Positions 43,127 to 52,070 are shown, counted from the first letter of the stretch. The stretch: DNA of 64,000 bases from Deltaproteobacteria bacterium IMCC39524 (GCA_029667085.1 JARUHJ010000002.1:452054-516053), one strand, 5' to 3'. The notes: generated by a model from the sequence alone, not told the origin. Translations and numbers: made by a program.

Positions 43127-44347
43127 GTGTCTGCCCGTAAACAACTCCGCTGCACCATCGGTTCCGAAACCGTACGTATGCTCAATCTCGGTCACCCCTG
43201 GGTGATCTCTGACCGCTTTACCTCAAATTGGCCAAAGACCGCGTGTGGCAGCCTTGTCGAGCTTGTGTCTGAAAAAGGGGATTCGCTGGGGACGGCGCTT
43301 TGTGATCCGGGCTCACGAATCGTTGCCCGCAGATTGTCGAGTTCTGTGGTTCAGCTCGATCAACAATGGCTGACAAAGATGTTGCAGCAGGCTCAAGTAA
43401 GCCGGAGTTGGCTGGACTTTGGTGATACAAACGTGTCTCGTCTGGTGAATGCAGAAGGTGACAGTTTGCCAGGTCTGACCGTTGATCGCTACGATGACTA
43501 TCTCATGGTGCAATATTATACTTCGGCCTGGGAGAAGCACCTGGAGGTTTTGTCCTCGGCCTTGCAGGAGGTCTATTCTCCCGTGGGTATCTATTGTAAG
43601 TACCGCCCGCAGGAAACCCGCAAGCTTGCTTCTGGAAAAGAGAGTAGGGCACCGCAAGGCTGGTTGTTGGCCGGCGATCCTGCGCCACAGGACTTGACTG
43701 TTCGGGAAAATGGATTGAACTACCGGATTGATCTTGTGAAAGACCTGCACACCGGATTGTTCCATGATCAGCGACAAAACAGGCTGGGTTTTCGGCGTCA
43801 AGCAGCGGGCTGCCAGGTGCTCAACTTGTTTGCTTACACCGGGGCCTTCTCTGTGGCTGCTGCCGCCGGCGGTGCCACGCAGGTTACCAGCGTCGACGCC
43901 TCTGGCCGTTATCTAGATTGGGCGCGTGATAATTTCAGGCTCAACGGGATTGATCCTGAAAGCCACGAGTTTGTTACCGGTGACTGTTTTGTTGAATTAG
44001 ATCGCCTGGCCAAGGCGGGGCGCAGTTTTGACCTGGTTTTTGTTGACCCACCGAGCTTCTCCACCACCCGCAAGAGTCGCTTTACGACGAGTGGTGGTAC
44101 CTCTGAACTGGTGCAGAAGGTATTGCGCTTGATGCCGACCGGCGGGCTTCTGGTGACTTCGTCGAATCTGCAGAAGATGCCCCTTGAGAAATATCTCAAG
44201 GAATTGCGCAAAGGCAGCCTCGCCGGTGGGCGTCACCTGCAGGTGGTCGAAGTGTCAGGGCAGGCAGAGGACTTCCCCTTCTCACCATGTTTTCCGGAAG
44301 GGCATTATCTCAAATATGTGGTCTCAGTCGTGCAGGATAAAATCTGA
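43127..44347 (+). CDS. rlmI: RlmI-like class I 23S rRNA 5-methylcytosine methyltransferase
   Basis: The 406-residue protein has an N-terminal PUA domain (about 1-75, GHPWVISDRF... LVELVSEKGDSLGTAL), an EEHD-like middle (TVRENGLNYRIDLVKDLHTGLFHDQRQNR), motif I LNLFAYTGAFSVAAAAGGA and the catalytic FVDPPSFS. This is the RlmI/RlmK-type family. Start codon GTG. It converges with, and overlaps by 24 bases, the membrane phosphodiesterase gene on the minus strand. Confidence 0.85.
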   Translation: MSARKQLRCTIGSETVRMLNLGHPWVISDRFTSNWPKTACGSLVELVSEKGDSLGTALCDPGSRIVARRLSSSVVQLDQQWLTKMLQQAQVSRSWLDFGDTNVSRLVNAEGDSLPGLTVDRYDDYLMVQYYTSAWEKHLEVLSSALQEVYSPVGIYCKYRPQETRKLASGKESRAPQGWLLAGDPAPQDLTVRENGLNYRIDLVKDLHTGLFHDQRQNRLGFRRQAAGCQVLNLFAYTGAFSVAAAAGGATQVTSVDASGRYLDWARDNFRLNGIDPESHEFVTGDCFVELDRLAKAGRSFDLVFVDPPSFSTTRKSRFTTSGGTSELVQKVLRLMPTGGLLVTSSNLQKMPLEKYLKELRKGSLAGGRHLQVVEVSGQAEDFPFSPCFPEGHYLKYVVSVVQDKI

Positions 44348-46102
44348 GTTTATCAACTCTTCATGTTTTCTTGGGGACTCCTGCTGCGGAGGCCTTTTCT
44401 CTTCTGGCTCATCTTCACCGACCTGGGCTCTGAAAATCTCGTGGTATAGAAATTCATAACCGCTCAAGCGCTCTTTTTGCAGAACAGGGTGGTCCAGGGG
44501 CAAGATGATGAAGGGGCGAGACTGTTCTCCTCCAACAGAGCCATGACCACCAACTTGATCGTCAAAGCAGGCAATCCCTTCTTCATCGAGAGCGCCGAAC
44601 AGGATCAAGTCACCGCAGCGTGGCCCCAGGCCAAAGCGGTGTAGCTTTTCAAGCAGTTCGTACGGTGCTCCGTAAGGTCGCAGAAAAGCGAGTTCGTCCT
44701 GTTGAAAGCGTGGATTGTCCGTAACTGTTATCTTTCCACCGCTATGGAAAATCATCAACTCTCCCTCGTTTTCACCCCGGGCCAGAACAAAGCCTATCCC
44801 CTTATGCTTCTGTAAAAACCGCAACAACAGGGGCTGGGCCTCTTCAACCTGTTCCCAGTTGAGAGGAGCTTTTGATCCGGTAATGTAAAGGTGCGCCAGG
44901 CTGCTGGAGTAGGTGATCACCACACCCCCTTCGGGGTCGATTTTCAGAGTCTCCGGAACCAGAGCTTGGATTTTCTTTTGCAGGTGATTCTTGGTGCGAC
45001 GATAGATGCGATGCCGCCAACTTTTTTCTCGGGCCTCCAGTTCGTCCTGCAGGTACCCAAGCTGTAGCCGGGTCGATTCCAGTGCTCCGGACGATACCGA
45101 AGCTGTCTGGTTCTCGCGTAGGAAAGCACTGACAGCATCACCAAGGGTCGTGCCGAAGCGATTCTGGAAAGGGTAGCCCGGGGTTTGCCCATGGTCGGAG
45201 AGAATGACCAGAAGATAGTCAGCTCCTGGAACATGATCGACTGCGCGCAAGATCTCACCGATGCGTCGGTCAATGTAGCGCAGATTTTTCAGCGCCGGCC
45301 AGGATTCCGGCCCAAAGTGATGAGCGATCTCGTCGTAGCCGCTGTATGTAGTGTAAATGCGTGGTGTCCCGGCATAGACTTCGGCGATCACCCCAAAGGT
45401 CTGCATCTCACGCAGGATAACATTGCAGAAAATACGGATGAAAGGGAAGAGCCCCTCCTGGGTGCTCCAGGCTTTTTTTCGTTTATGATGCCACTCATCC
45501 TTGCGATTGGCCCAGAACTCATAAAAGCTGGCCAGAAACATTCGGCAGGTTCGCAAGGGGTTGAGCAACAGGAGAAGAAGGATACGAAAGCCGCCAAGGC
45601 GGCCGAAGAGTGTCTGTGGATGGGGTGAAGAAACGGTAAAGATGCTGCGTTCAGCGTCGCCATCGAGAATGTTCGAATAAGAGGCGCCGCCCGTGAGTAA
45701 ACCCCTTTCCCCGGCAAACAGAGATTCACGAAAAATCTGAACATGGTCCGGGTCATTGCAGGATATAATCTGTCCGGATTCTTTCTCGAACCAGCGAAAG
45801 GCCGGAATGGCGTGGTCGTTGCCGTAGAAGAAGGTTGATTGAGCCGCCGGCGTCGTACTCGGCAGGCCGGCCTGGTACTCGACCAGCTTGTGGCCGCGGC
45901 GCAGGTAGCGCTCCAGGTGAGGAAGGTAGCCCCGATCAAGGGCTTGTTGCAGATAGGGAAAGGCCAGGCCGTCAATCTGAATTCCGACGAGCCCCTTTTG
46001 TCGACCGTTAAGCAGGCGTTCTTGACGTTCCTTGCGAAAGGGGAACAGCTTCAGGCCGTAATAACAATGGGCCAACCATTTGGTCAGTGTGCGTTGTGGC
46101 AT
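44324..46102 (-). CDS. Alkaline phosphatase-superfamily phosphodiesterase, membrane-associated
   Basis: A protein of about 592 residues with the alkaline-phosphatase-fold nucleotide pyrophosphatase/phosphodiesterase pattern: metal Asp in GIQIDGLAFPYLQQAL, nucleophile Thr in LPSTTPAAQSTFFYG, YDEIAHHFGP and LSDHGQTPG. A hydrophobic stretch (about 185-205, ILLLLLLNPL) may associate it with the membrane, but there is no cleavable signal. Start ATG 46102 is supported by GAGGAGG six bases upstream; ATG 46123 precedes this site. Substrate unknown. The 3' end overlaps rlmI. Confidence 0.75.
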   Translation of the reverse strand: MPQRTLTKWLAHCYYGLKLFPFRKERQERLLNGRQKGLVGIQIDGLAFPYLQQALDRGYLPHLERYLRRGHKLVEYQAGLPSTTPAAQSTFFYGNDHAIPAFRWFEKESGQIISCNDPDHVQIFRESLFAGERGLLTGGASYSNILDGDAERSIFTVSSPHPQTLFGRLGGFRILLLLLLNPLRTCRMFLASFYEFWANRKDEWHHKRKKAWSTQEGLFPFIRIFCNVILREMQTFGVIAEVYAGTPRIYTTYSGYDEIAHHFGPESWPALKNLRYIDRRIGEILRAVDHVPGADYLLVILSDHGQTPGYPFQNRFGTTLGDAVSAFLRENQTASVSSGALESTRLQLGYLQDELEAREKSWRHRIYRRTKNHLQKKIQALVPETLKIDPEGGVVITYSSSLAHLYITGSKAPLNWEQVEEAQPLLLRFLQKHKGIGFVLARGENEGELMIFHSGGKITVTDNPRFQQDELAFLRPYGAPYELLEKLHRFGLGPRCGDLILFGALDEEGIACFDDQVGGHGSVGGEQSRPFIILPLDHPVLQKERLSGYEFLYHEIFRAQVGEDEPEEKRPPQQESPRKHEELINSDFILHD

Positions 46103-46193
46103 GAAGCCCTCCTCGCCGACCATTATAGCAGATTAGTACCCCAGATTAGAAAAAGGAAATGAGGGCTGTTGAAGATGAACCTGGAATTAGGTA

Positions 46194-46231
46194 AAAAAGG
46201 GGACTGTTCTCTTCATGAGAGCAGTCCCCTA
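46194..46231 (-). terminator. Terminator of ppiB built from the GGGACTG...CAGTCCC palindrome (copy 2)
   Basis: GGGGACTG and CAGTCCCC arms enclose a second CTCT/GAGAG pairing; on the minus strand the hairpin is followed by six T. It lies 55 bases past the ppiB stop. It belongs to the same dispersed family as 41511 and 51992, so a REP-like palindrome has apparently been used as terminator. Confidence 0.8.
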
Positions 46232-46285
46232 GTGGGTCTGTTCGTCGCTTTTATCTGAGGTCTTTCCGCGTTCCTCGTTCCGTCC

Positions 46286-46801
46286 CTACTCGACAGTCAC
46301 TTTCTGAATGGTAATGGTCTCTACCGGAACATCCTGATGCATCCCTTTGTTGCCGGTTTTGACCTGGCGGATGGCATCCACCACATCCATGCCATCGGTT
46401 ACTTTGCCGAATACAGCATAACCGAAGCCTTGCGGAGTTGGTGCTGTGTGATTAAGGAAACTGTTCTCGCCAACATTGATGAAGAATTGGCTTGTCGCAC
46501 TGTCGACGACATTGGTGCGTGCCATGGCGACTGTACCATGATCATTCTTAAGCCCGTTTGCGGCTTCATTCTTGATGGGCGCCTTCTTGTTGCTCTTGTC
46601 GCTCATGTCGGCAGTCAAGCCACCGCCCTGCACCATAAAGCCGTCGATGACCCGGTGAAAGATGGTGTCTTCGTAGAAGCCGTCATTGGCGTAAGCGATA
46701 AAGTTAGCGGTGCTGATTGGCGCATTGACGGCATCGAGTTCGAGGACAATGTTGCCCATGCTGGTTTCGATGCGAACGGTTGGATTGGTTGTTTCAGACA
46801 T
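46286..46801 (-). CDS. ppiB: Cyclophilin-type peptidyl-prolyl cis-trans isomerase
   Basis: The 171-residue cytoplasmic cyclophilin has FHRVIDGFMVQGGG (catalytic Arg/Phe/Gln), VAMART...SQFFINV and GFGYAVFGKV. No signal peptide, so it is PpiB-like rather than PpiA-like. Monocistronic with terminator. Confidence 0.95.
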   Translation of the reverse strand: MSETTNPTVRIETSMGNIVLELDAVNAPISTANFIAYANDGFYEDTIFHRVIDGFMVQGGGLTADMSDKSNKKAPIKNEAANGLKNDHGTVAMARTNVVDSATSQFFINVGENSFLNHTAPTPQGFGYAVFGKVTDGMDVVDAIRQVKTGNKGMHQDVPVETITIQKVTVE

Positions 46802-46927
46802 TATTTTTCTCCTTGCTTTGGATTGAATGTGGCAGGTATAGCACGACCTGAGAGGCGAGGCAATCGTCAGTGGACGTGGACCGGATAAGTCACTTGAGGG
46901 AGATTGGCTGTCCTCGCTAACGGCAAC

Positions 46928-47995
46928 TCAGGTCGTTGTCTCTTCATTGTTTTCTTCGTTGATCCAGGCGAGCATAAGGGTATAGCAGACAGCCAGCAGT
47001 ACGGGCCCTATGAAGAGGCCAATAACGCCAAAAGAGATCAATCCGCCAATAACACCGGCAAAGATCAGTAGCAGGGGCAGGTTAGCGTTACGACGGATCA
47101 GGTACGGCCGTAGAAAGCCGTCCATGCCCATAACGAAGATCGACCAAATCAGCATGGCGATCCCCCATCCCGTGCTACCGCTCCAGAAGAGCCAAATGAT
47201 AGCTGGAATCAGAACCGGCCCGGCACCGATTTGAGCGATGGTCAGCATAAATATCAGTGCCGTTAAAAGAGAGGCATAGGGGATGCCAACCACCGCCAGG
47301 CCAATCCCCGCGAGGAGAGATTGGGCAAGAGCCGTAACAACGACCCCTTGCGCGACAGCTCTCACGGAAAGAGCGGCGAGGTTCGTTGCGTGCTCACCAC
47401 GCTCTCCTGCAATGCGGTGAGAGAGGCGAAGCATAATCTTTGCCGCGTCTTCTCCGTTCATGTAGAGAATTGATGCTAGAATCAAAGTTAAAAGCAGATG
47501 AAGAAACATGAGGCCGAAGCTTCCGGCCTGTGCGACCAGCCATCCACCTATGTTACGCATGTAGGGGGAGAGGCGCTTGGTGAGCTCTTCGGGTGCCGTG
47601 GTTGAAGTTTTTTGCCAAAACTCGGCAACGGATTTGCCGACGAGGGGGATTTGGTCAACCCAGTCTGGTGGTGCCGGGATGCCTACGTTGACCAGCTCTT
47701 TACTTAAAGCAGTGATCTGTGGGGCATTTTCAGCGATGGTGCCGACGGCTAAGGTGAAGGGGATGACAAACACCAGAACCAGCAGGCCAATCACGATCAT
47801 TACGGCAGGGCGACGACCATGAACCTTCTTCTGGATAATCAGCAATAGGGGCCAGGTTGCTATCACTATCATGGCGGCCCATATCAGGGCGGGCAGAAAT
47901 GGACGCAAGATCCAGAAACAGGCTGCGAGCAGGGCACCAATCAGAACGATGGCGAGGGTGCTTTTGGTCAGGTCTCTCTGAATTGTCTCAGGCAT
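46928..47995 (-). CDS. AI-2E family transporter (PerM-like)
   Basis: The 355-residue membrane protein has about eight helices and the family landmarks of a broken first helix pair, a cytoplasmic/periplasmic helical region (about 70-150) and AQGVVVTALAQSLLAGIGLAVVGIPYASLL followed by LIPAIIWLF and LLLIFAGVIGGLISFGVIGLFIGPVLLAV. Members include exporters of autoinducer-2, Na+/H+ antiporters and PerM; the substrate here cannot be told. Confidence 0.9.
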   Translation of the reverse strand: MPETIQRDLTKSTLAIVLIGALLAACFWILRPFLPALIWAAMIVIATWPLLLIIQKKVHGRRPAVMIVIGLLVLVFVIPFTLAVGTIAENAPQITALSKELVNVGIPAPPDWVDQIPLVGKSVAEFWQKTSTTAPEELTKRLSPYMRNIGGWLVAQAGSFGLMFLHLLLTLILASILYMNGEDAAKIMLRLSHRIAGERGEHATNLAALSVRAVAQGVVVTALAQSLLAGIGLAVVGIPYASLLTALIFMLTIAQIGAGPVLIPAIIWLFWSGSTGWGIAMLIWSIFVMGMDGFLRPYLIRRNANLPLLLIFAGVIGGLISFGVIGLFIGPVLLAVCYTLMLAWINEENNEETTT

Positions 47996-48092
47996 GGAGT
48001 CCCCTCAAATAAGTATTGATATTCATAAGTTGCTGTAATTTCGAGGATTGTGGCATAAGTCGAAGTGAATTGCACCTTCTGAATTTGGACTC

Positions 48093-48275
48093 TTATAGTG
48101 GCTTTGGCTGGCAGACCGATTCCGGAACGTCAGCTTTTGCTCCGCATTTAGAGCAGACTACGGTTGGCTTGGAGGATTGCTGGTCGATCTCCATCATCAA
48201 GCCCTTCTTGAAGAGTTTACACATGTGGGTTGGGTGCTTTTCAGGTTTCCAGCAGTCTTTGTCTTTTTTGCCCAT
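48093..48275 (-). CDS. Small Cys-rich (zinc-ribbon-like) protein
   Basis: A 60-residue protein starting MGKKDKDCWKPEKHPTHMC, with Cys8, a HxTHMC cluster, CSKCGAKAD and a final Cys near the C-terminus. The pattern of C, H-x3-C and CxxC suggests a single metal-binding knot. Start ATG 48275 is supported by GGAG eight bases upstream; the longer frame from 48323 has no signal. I recognise no family. It is probably a real small gene given its ribosome-binding site and conserved-looking Cys pairs. Confidence 0.6.
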   Translation of the reverse strand: MGKKDKDCWKPEKHPTHMCKLFKKGLMMEIDQQSSKPTVVCSKCGAKADVPESVCQPKPL

Positions 48276-48565
48276 GTCATTTACTCCGGTATCTGTGGTT
48301 TGTTGTGCCTGTAAATTTACCACAGTTATTGCTAGATGTAAGGTGCGGGGGGGTATCTTCTGAAAAGAAAAAGGGCTGTACGGATATGAAACTCTTTATA
48401 GTGGGTGTCACAGTGGGTCAGGTTAAGTCTGACCTATTACAAATCAGGCCTAAAAGATTTGACAATGTTTACTCTATTGTTTAGCCCTTTTTGCCCCTCG
48501 TTCGTCGTTTTTCAATTTGTGTTAACATGGCCTGAAACTATTCCTGCGAATGATAGGTGCTTGCG

Positions 48566-49426
48566 ATGCATAAGCTGGTTGATCTTCATCTCCATAGCCT
48601 TTTTTCCGATGGCATCTTAACGCCTAAAGAGCTGGTTGCCGAAGCAGCTTCTCTCGGTTTGCGCGCAATAGCCTTGGCTGATCATGACAATGTCGATGGT
48701 GTTCCGGAAGCGCTTGCAGCAGGGCTCAAGTACGATGTTGAAATTATTCCTGCGGTAGAGCTCTCCGTACAGTGGGAGGAGCTGAGCGATATTCACCTGC
48801 TCGGTTATGCCTTTGATCATAAAAACGCAGCCTTGCAGAAGGCGCTTGCTGAATTCAGGGACTTTCGTGCCGGGCGCAGTGAACGCATTCTTGTCAATAT
48901 CAACCACCGCTTAACAGGAGAGGGACGACAGCCTCTTGATTATGCCGATGTTGCAAAGCGTGCCGGTGGCACCATTGGTCGGCCTCACATCGGTCAGGCC
49001 TTGCTCGCAGCAGGTTACGTCAAGGATATGGAAGAAGCCTTCACACGTTACCTGGTCCCTTGCAACGAGCCGAAGAGGTTTTTCCCCCTCGAAGAGGCGA
49101 TCCAACTGATCCGCGATGCCGGTGGTTGTACGGTCCTCGCCCATCCGGTCTTTATCGGGGTCAGCGATGTCCGGCTTGGCGAGTTGCTCGATATCTTTAT
49201 CGGTCTGGGCCTGGATGGCGTGGAAGCGTACAGCTCAGGAACCACCAATGATGGTATCGATCGTTATATCACCATGGCCCGCAGGAGAAATCTGATCGTT
49301 ACCGGCGGCTCTGATTTTCATCAACCGATCAAGGGTGGCGTTGAGATGGGGAAGGGCAGGGGGAACCTGAAGATTCCTTACAGGTGTGTCGAAGAGATTC
49401 GGGACGTTGTCGGAAAGAGAGGTTAA
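48566..49426 (+). CDS. PHP-domain phosphoesterase (RNase AM/TrpH-like)
   Basis: A metalloenzyme of about 286 residues with HLHSLFSDG, ALADHDNVDG and TGGSDFHQ motifs of the polymerase and histidinol phosphatase superfamily. The family includes YciV/RNase AM and 3',5'-nucleoside bisphosphate phosphatases. ATG 48566 places the HLH motif near the N-terminus; upstream codons at 48557 are less likely. Its terminus is close to the convergent mntP end with no clear terminator. Confidence 0.9.
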   Translation: MHKLVDLHLHSLFSDGILTPKELVAEAASLGLRAIALADHDNVDGVPEALAAGLKYDVEIIPAVELSVQWEELSDIHLLGYAFDHKNAALQKALAEFRDFRAGRSERILVNINHRLTGEGRQPLDYADVAKRAGGTIGRPHIGQALLAAGYVKDMEEAFTRYLVPCNEPKRFFPLEEAIQLIRDAGGCTVLAHPVFIGVSDVRLGELLDIFIGLGLDGVEAYSSGTTNDGIDRYITMARRRNLIVTGGSDFHQPIKGGVEMGKGRGNLKIPYRCVEEIRDVVGKRG

Positions 49427-49462
49427 GCCCCTTACCGATTATGTATCCTATCGTCTGAAATT

Positions 49463-50023
49463 TTAAGTTGACAGGTGCTCAATCAAAATTTTGAAACCAA
49501 TCGCAATCAGAACCAACCCACCAAAAATTTCTACGCGGGACCCCCAGCGATCACCGATACGGCCGCCGAGAAGCATTCCGATAATCGTGAGGATACCGGC
49601 GACCAGGCCGATCACCAGAGCGGGCATCCAGATCGAGACACCGATCACGCTGAGAGAAAACCCGACGGCCAAGGCATCGATACTGGTGGCGATAGAGAGT
49701 AAAACCAGGCTCAAGCCTTTGGTCGGGTCGCGATCATCGGTTTTCTCTTCGTCGCTGAAGGCCTCATAAATCATGCGGCCACCGATGATCGCCAGCAGGC
49801 TGAAGGCGATCCAGTGATCCCAGGCTTCAACCCATTGTATGATGGTGAGTCCTGCCAGCCAGCCAATCACCGGCATCAGCGCCTGGAAGAGCCCGAAGTG
49901 GAAGCCGAGCCGAAAGAGGTGCCGACCGGTCAGACGTGACAACACGGCACCCGTGCCGAGTGCAACGGCGAAGGCATCCATGGCCAAGGCCAGGGCAAGT
50001 CCTGTTAAGGTGATGGCATCCAT
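49463..50023 (-). CDS. mntP: Manganese efflux pump MntP
   Basis: The 186-residue protein has six membrane helices and the conserved LALAMDAFAVALG and SIATSIDALAVGFS motifs with transport Asp residues. MntP exports Mn2+. A good promoter lies upstream, but no yybP-ykoY manganese riboswitch was recognisable in the leader. Confidence 0.94.
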   Translation of the reverse strand: MDAITLTGLALALAMDAFAVALGTGAVLSRLTGRHLFRLGFHFGLFQALMPVIGWLAGLTIIQWVEAWDHWIAFSLLAIIGGRMIYEAFSDEEKTDDRDPTKGLSLVLLSIATSIDALAVGFSLSVIGVSIWMPALVIGLVAGILTIIGMLLGGRIGDRWGSRVEIFGGLVLIAIGFKILIEHLST

Positions 50024-50075
50024 TTTGCTTTGTTATCCCTCTGCGATAGAGACTTTGGGGTGGGCCTAAGGCGAG

Positions 50076-50104
50076 TTATTACGGAAGATGGAGCGAATTG
50101 TCAA
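50076..50104 (-). promoter_or_regulatory. Sigma70-type promoter of mntP
   Basis: On the minus strand TTGACA (50104-50099) and TAATAA (50081-50076) are separated by 17 bases, with the mntP ATG about 50 bases downstream. Confidence 0.6.
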
Positions 50105-50131
50105 CCATTTCGCTTTTTATATGTCTAACCC

Positions 50132-50161
50132 TTGTAAAACATGATAGCTATTCGTTATTAT
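50132..50161 (+). promoter_or_regulatory. Probable promoter of the DsbC-like gene
   Basis: TTGTAA (50132-50137), 18-base spacer, TATTAT (50156-50161). The leader to the ATG at 50244 is about 75 bases and includes a palindrome at 50212. Confidence 0.5.
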
Positions 50162-50211
50162 GACGAAGTCAAAAATTTCGCCAGATAAACAGGTTGCATG
50201 TCAAATAACTG

Positions 50212-50227
50212 CCGACTTAAGAGTCGG
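50212..50227 (+). promoter_or_regulatory. Palindrome in the leader of the DsbC-like gene
   Basis: CCGACT TAAG AGTCGG, a perfect 6-bp inverted repeat directly before the ribosome-binding site (AAGGA). It could be an RNA hairpin affecting translation or an operator. Confidence 0.45.
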
Positions 50228-50243
50228 AGAAGGACGAATTTAA

Positions 50244-51026
50244 ATGCGTTTTATTCTCATTGTTGTTGCGCTGATTTTTTGCTCCCAGACTACTTTTGCC
50301 ATGACTGCTGATGGTTGCGGTGCTGGTACTTGCAACGATTGCCACAGCATCACCAAGGAAGAGACGTCACTACTTTTGGGTACCATGGTCGATAAAGTGA
50401 ATAGCGTGGAATTCTCTGAAATCCCCGGTATGTGGGTGGCTGAAGTTGAGAAGGGTGATAGGAAATTGCCGGTTTATATCGACTTCTCCAAGCAGTACCT
50501 GGTGTCCGGTAATGTGATCCGCCTGGATGATAAGGAAAACCTGACCAAAAAGCGTAGCGCTCGGATGAATAAAGTTGATGTCACTAAGATTCCTCTTGAT
50601 GATGCTCTTTTGCTTGGTAAACCGACGGCCAAAAACAAGGTTGTGGTGTTTACCGACCCGGAATGCCCCTATTGCAAAAAACTGCATGAAGAGTTGAAAG
50701 AGGTTGTCCGCATCGATCCGAACATTGCCTTTCTCATCAAGCTGTTCCCGTTAAAGATGCATCCCAACGCTTACGGCATTTCCAAGAGCATCATCTGTCA
50801 TGATTCTATGGAGTTGCTGGAGCTCAGCTTTGCCGGGAAGCCGGTTCCATCGGCCAATTGTGAAACAAATGTGGTGGACCAGACGCTGGCTTTAGGACCG
50901 ACCCTGGGTGTGACCTCGACACCGACTCTGATCATGCCTGATGGATTGGTTGTGCCTGGCTATAAAAAAGCGGAAGCGCTCTTAGCGATAATCAGTGAGA
51001 ATGTCGACCAGGCGGCGAAACCATAA
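50244..51026 (+). CDS. DsbC/DsbG-like disulfide isomerase with N-terminal CXXCH haem motif
   Basis: The 260-residue protein has a signal peptide (about 1-19), an unusual Cys cluster containing CNDCH (Cys30-His34), a DsbC-like dimerisation region (about 45-125) and a thioredoxin-fold domain with CPYC (Cys141-Cys144) and cis-Pro in TSTPTLI. DsbC enzymes isomerise wrong disulfides in the periplasm. The CXXCH before the dimerisation domain would carry a covalently bound haem, suggesting direct coupling to the cytochrome network. Length otherwise fits DsbC. Monocistronic; promoter at 50132. Confidence 0.85.
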   Translation: MRFILIVVALIFCSQTTFAMTADGCGAGTCNDCHSITKEETSLLLGTMVDKVNSVEFSEIPGMWVAEVEKGDRKLPVYIDFSKQYLVSGNVIRLDDKENLTKKRSARMNKVDVTKIPLDDALLLGKPTAKNKVVVFTDPECPYCKKLHEELKEVVRIDPNIAFLIKLFPLKMHPNAYGISKSIICHDSMELLELSFAGKPVPSANCETNVVDQTLALGPTLGVTSTPTLIMPDGLVVPGYKKAEALLAIISENVDQAAKP

Positions 51027-51108
51027 ATTATTGTGGCAAAGCTTGCCTTCGATGCGTCTATCTGGTATGAAACCTACCAGCTATCTAATATTTCAGGAGG
51101 AATGATTG

Positions 51109-51876
51109 ATGGGTTTGATGACTGGCAAGCGCGGTGTGATTTTCGGTGTCGCTAACGATAAAAGTATTGCCTGGGGGATTGCACAGCAATTGCATGAGGC
51201 CGGTGCCGAACTGGCTTTTACCTACCTGAATGAAGCACTGGAAAAGCGCGTCCGTCCTTTGGCCGAGAGCCTGGGCTCAAAAATTATCCTGCCCTGCGAC
51301 GTTGGCGCGGATGAAGATGTTGAAGCGGTTTTCAAAGAGTTGCAGAAACAGTGGGGAACGATCGATTTTGTTGTGCACGCTGTCGCTTTCGCCAACCGTG
51401 AAGATTTGAAAAACCCCTTCTCCCAGACGAGCCGGGAAGGATTCAACTTGGCCATGGATATCAGTGCTTACTCACTGCTTCCCATGACTCGTTATGCCAT
51501 GCCTTTGATGCCTGAAGGGGGCAGCATCGTGACGATGAGCTACCTCGGCGCTGTGATGGCTGTTCCCGATTATAACGTTATGGGCGTTGCCAAGGCAGCA
51601 TTGGAAGCCTCGGTGCGTTACCTGGCGGCTGAGCTTGGCCCCCGCAAGATTCGGGTCAACGCCGTGTCCGCCGGTCCAATCAAGACTTTGGCCGCTTCCG
51701 GCATCGGTAACTTCAAGCAGAAACTGCATACCATGGAAGAACGCAGCCCCTTGCGGAGAACTGTTACTCAGGATGAGGTCGGTAAATCAACCCTCTACCT
51801 CCTCTCCGATCTTTCCACGGGGGTGACTGGAGAAGTTCACTACGTCGACGGTGGTTTTAACATCTCGGCATTATGA
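51109..51876 (+). CDS. fabI: Enoyl-[acyl-carrier-protein] reductase (NADH)
   Basis: About 255 residues, SDR fold: GVANDKSIAWGIA nucleotide-binding region, catalytic pair in SYLGAVMAVPDYNVMGVAKAALE (Tyr-x6-Lys) and VNAVSAGPIKTLAASGI. It reduces enoyl-ACP in fatty-acid elongation, which also supplies the BioC/BioH route. Strong AGGAGG ribosome-binding site eight bases before ATG 51109. Confidence 0.96.
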   Translation: MGLMTGKRGVIFGVANDKSIAWGIAQQLHEAGAELAFTYLNEALEKRVRPLAESLGSKIILPCDVGADEDVEAVFKELQKQWGTIDFVVHAVAFANREDLKNPFSQTSREGFNLAMDISAYSLLPMTRYAMPLMPEGGSIVTMSYLGAVMAVPDYNVMGVAKAALEASVRYLAAELGPRKIRVNAVSAGPIKTLAASGIGNFKQKLHTMEERSPLRRTVTQDEVGKSTLYLLSDLSTGVTGEVHYVDGGFNISAL

Positions 51877-51905
51877 TGTTTGTGTAGAGGAGATACAACG
51901 ATCTT

Positions 51906-51930
51906 AAAAGGCCCTTAGCGGGCCTTTTTT
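51906..51930 (+). terminator. Intrinsic terminator of fabI
   Basis: AAAAGGCCC, loop TTAGC, GGGCC followed by six T. Confidence 0.92.
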
Positions 51931-51991
51931 GCGTAAAAGACAGAACTGGAACGCAGTGTGCAGTAAAAATAGATCTAACGACCACCACAAA

Positions 51992-52024
51992 GACTGTCCC
52001 CGCAGTTAAGGGGACTGTCCCAAA
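51992..52024. repeat. Dispersed GACTGTCCC palindrome, copy 3
   Basis: GACTGTCCCC, eight bases, GGGGACTGTCCC: two direct copies of GACTGTCCC forming an internal CCCC/GGGG stem. Same family as 41511 and 46194. It lies about 50 bases before hflX. Confidence 0.5.
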
Positions 52025-52070
52025 GCTTATAAATAATACAGATAACCAATCACTGATAACTGGAACCTCA

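Noticed and set aside
50024..50131. Manganese (yybP-ykoY) riboswitch upstream of mntP
   Set aside because: The conserved loops of that class were looked for and not found; only a promoter is visible.
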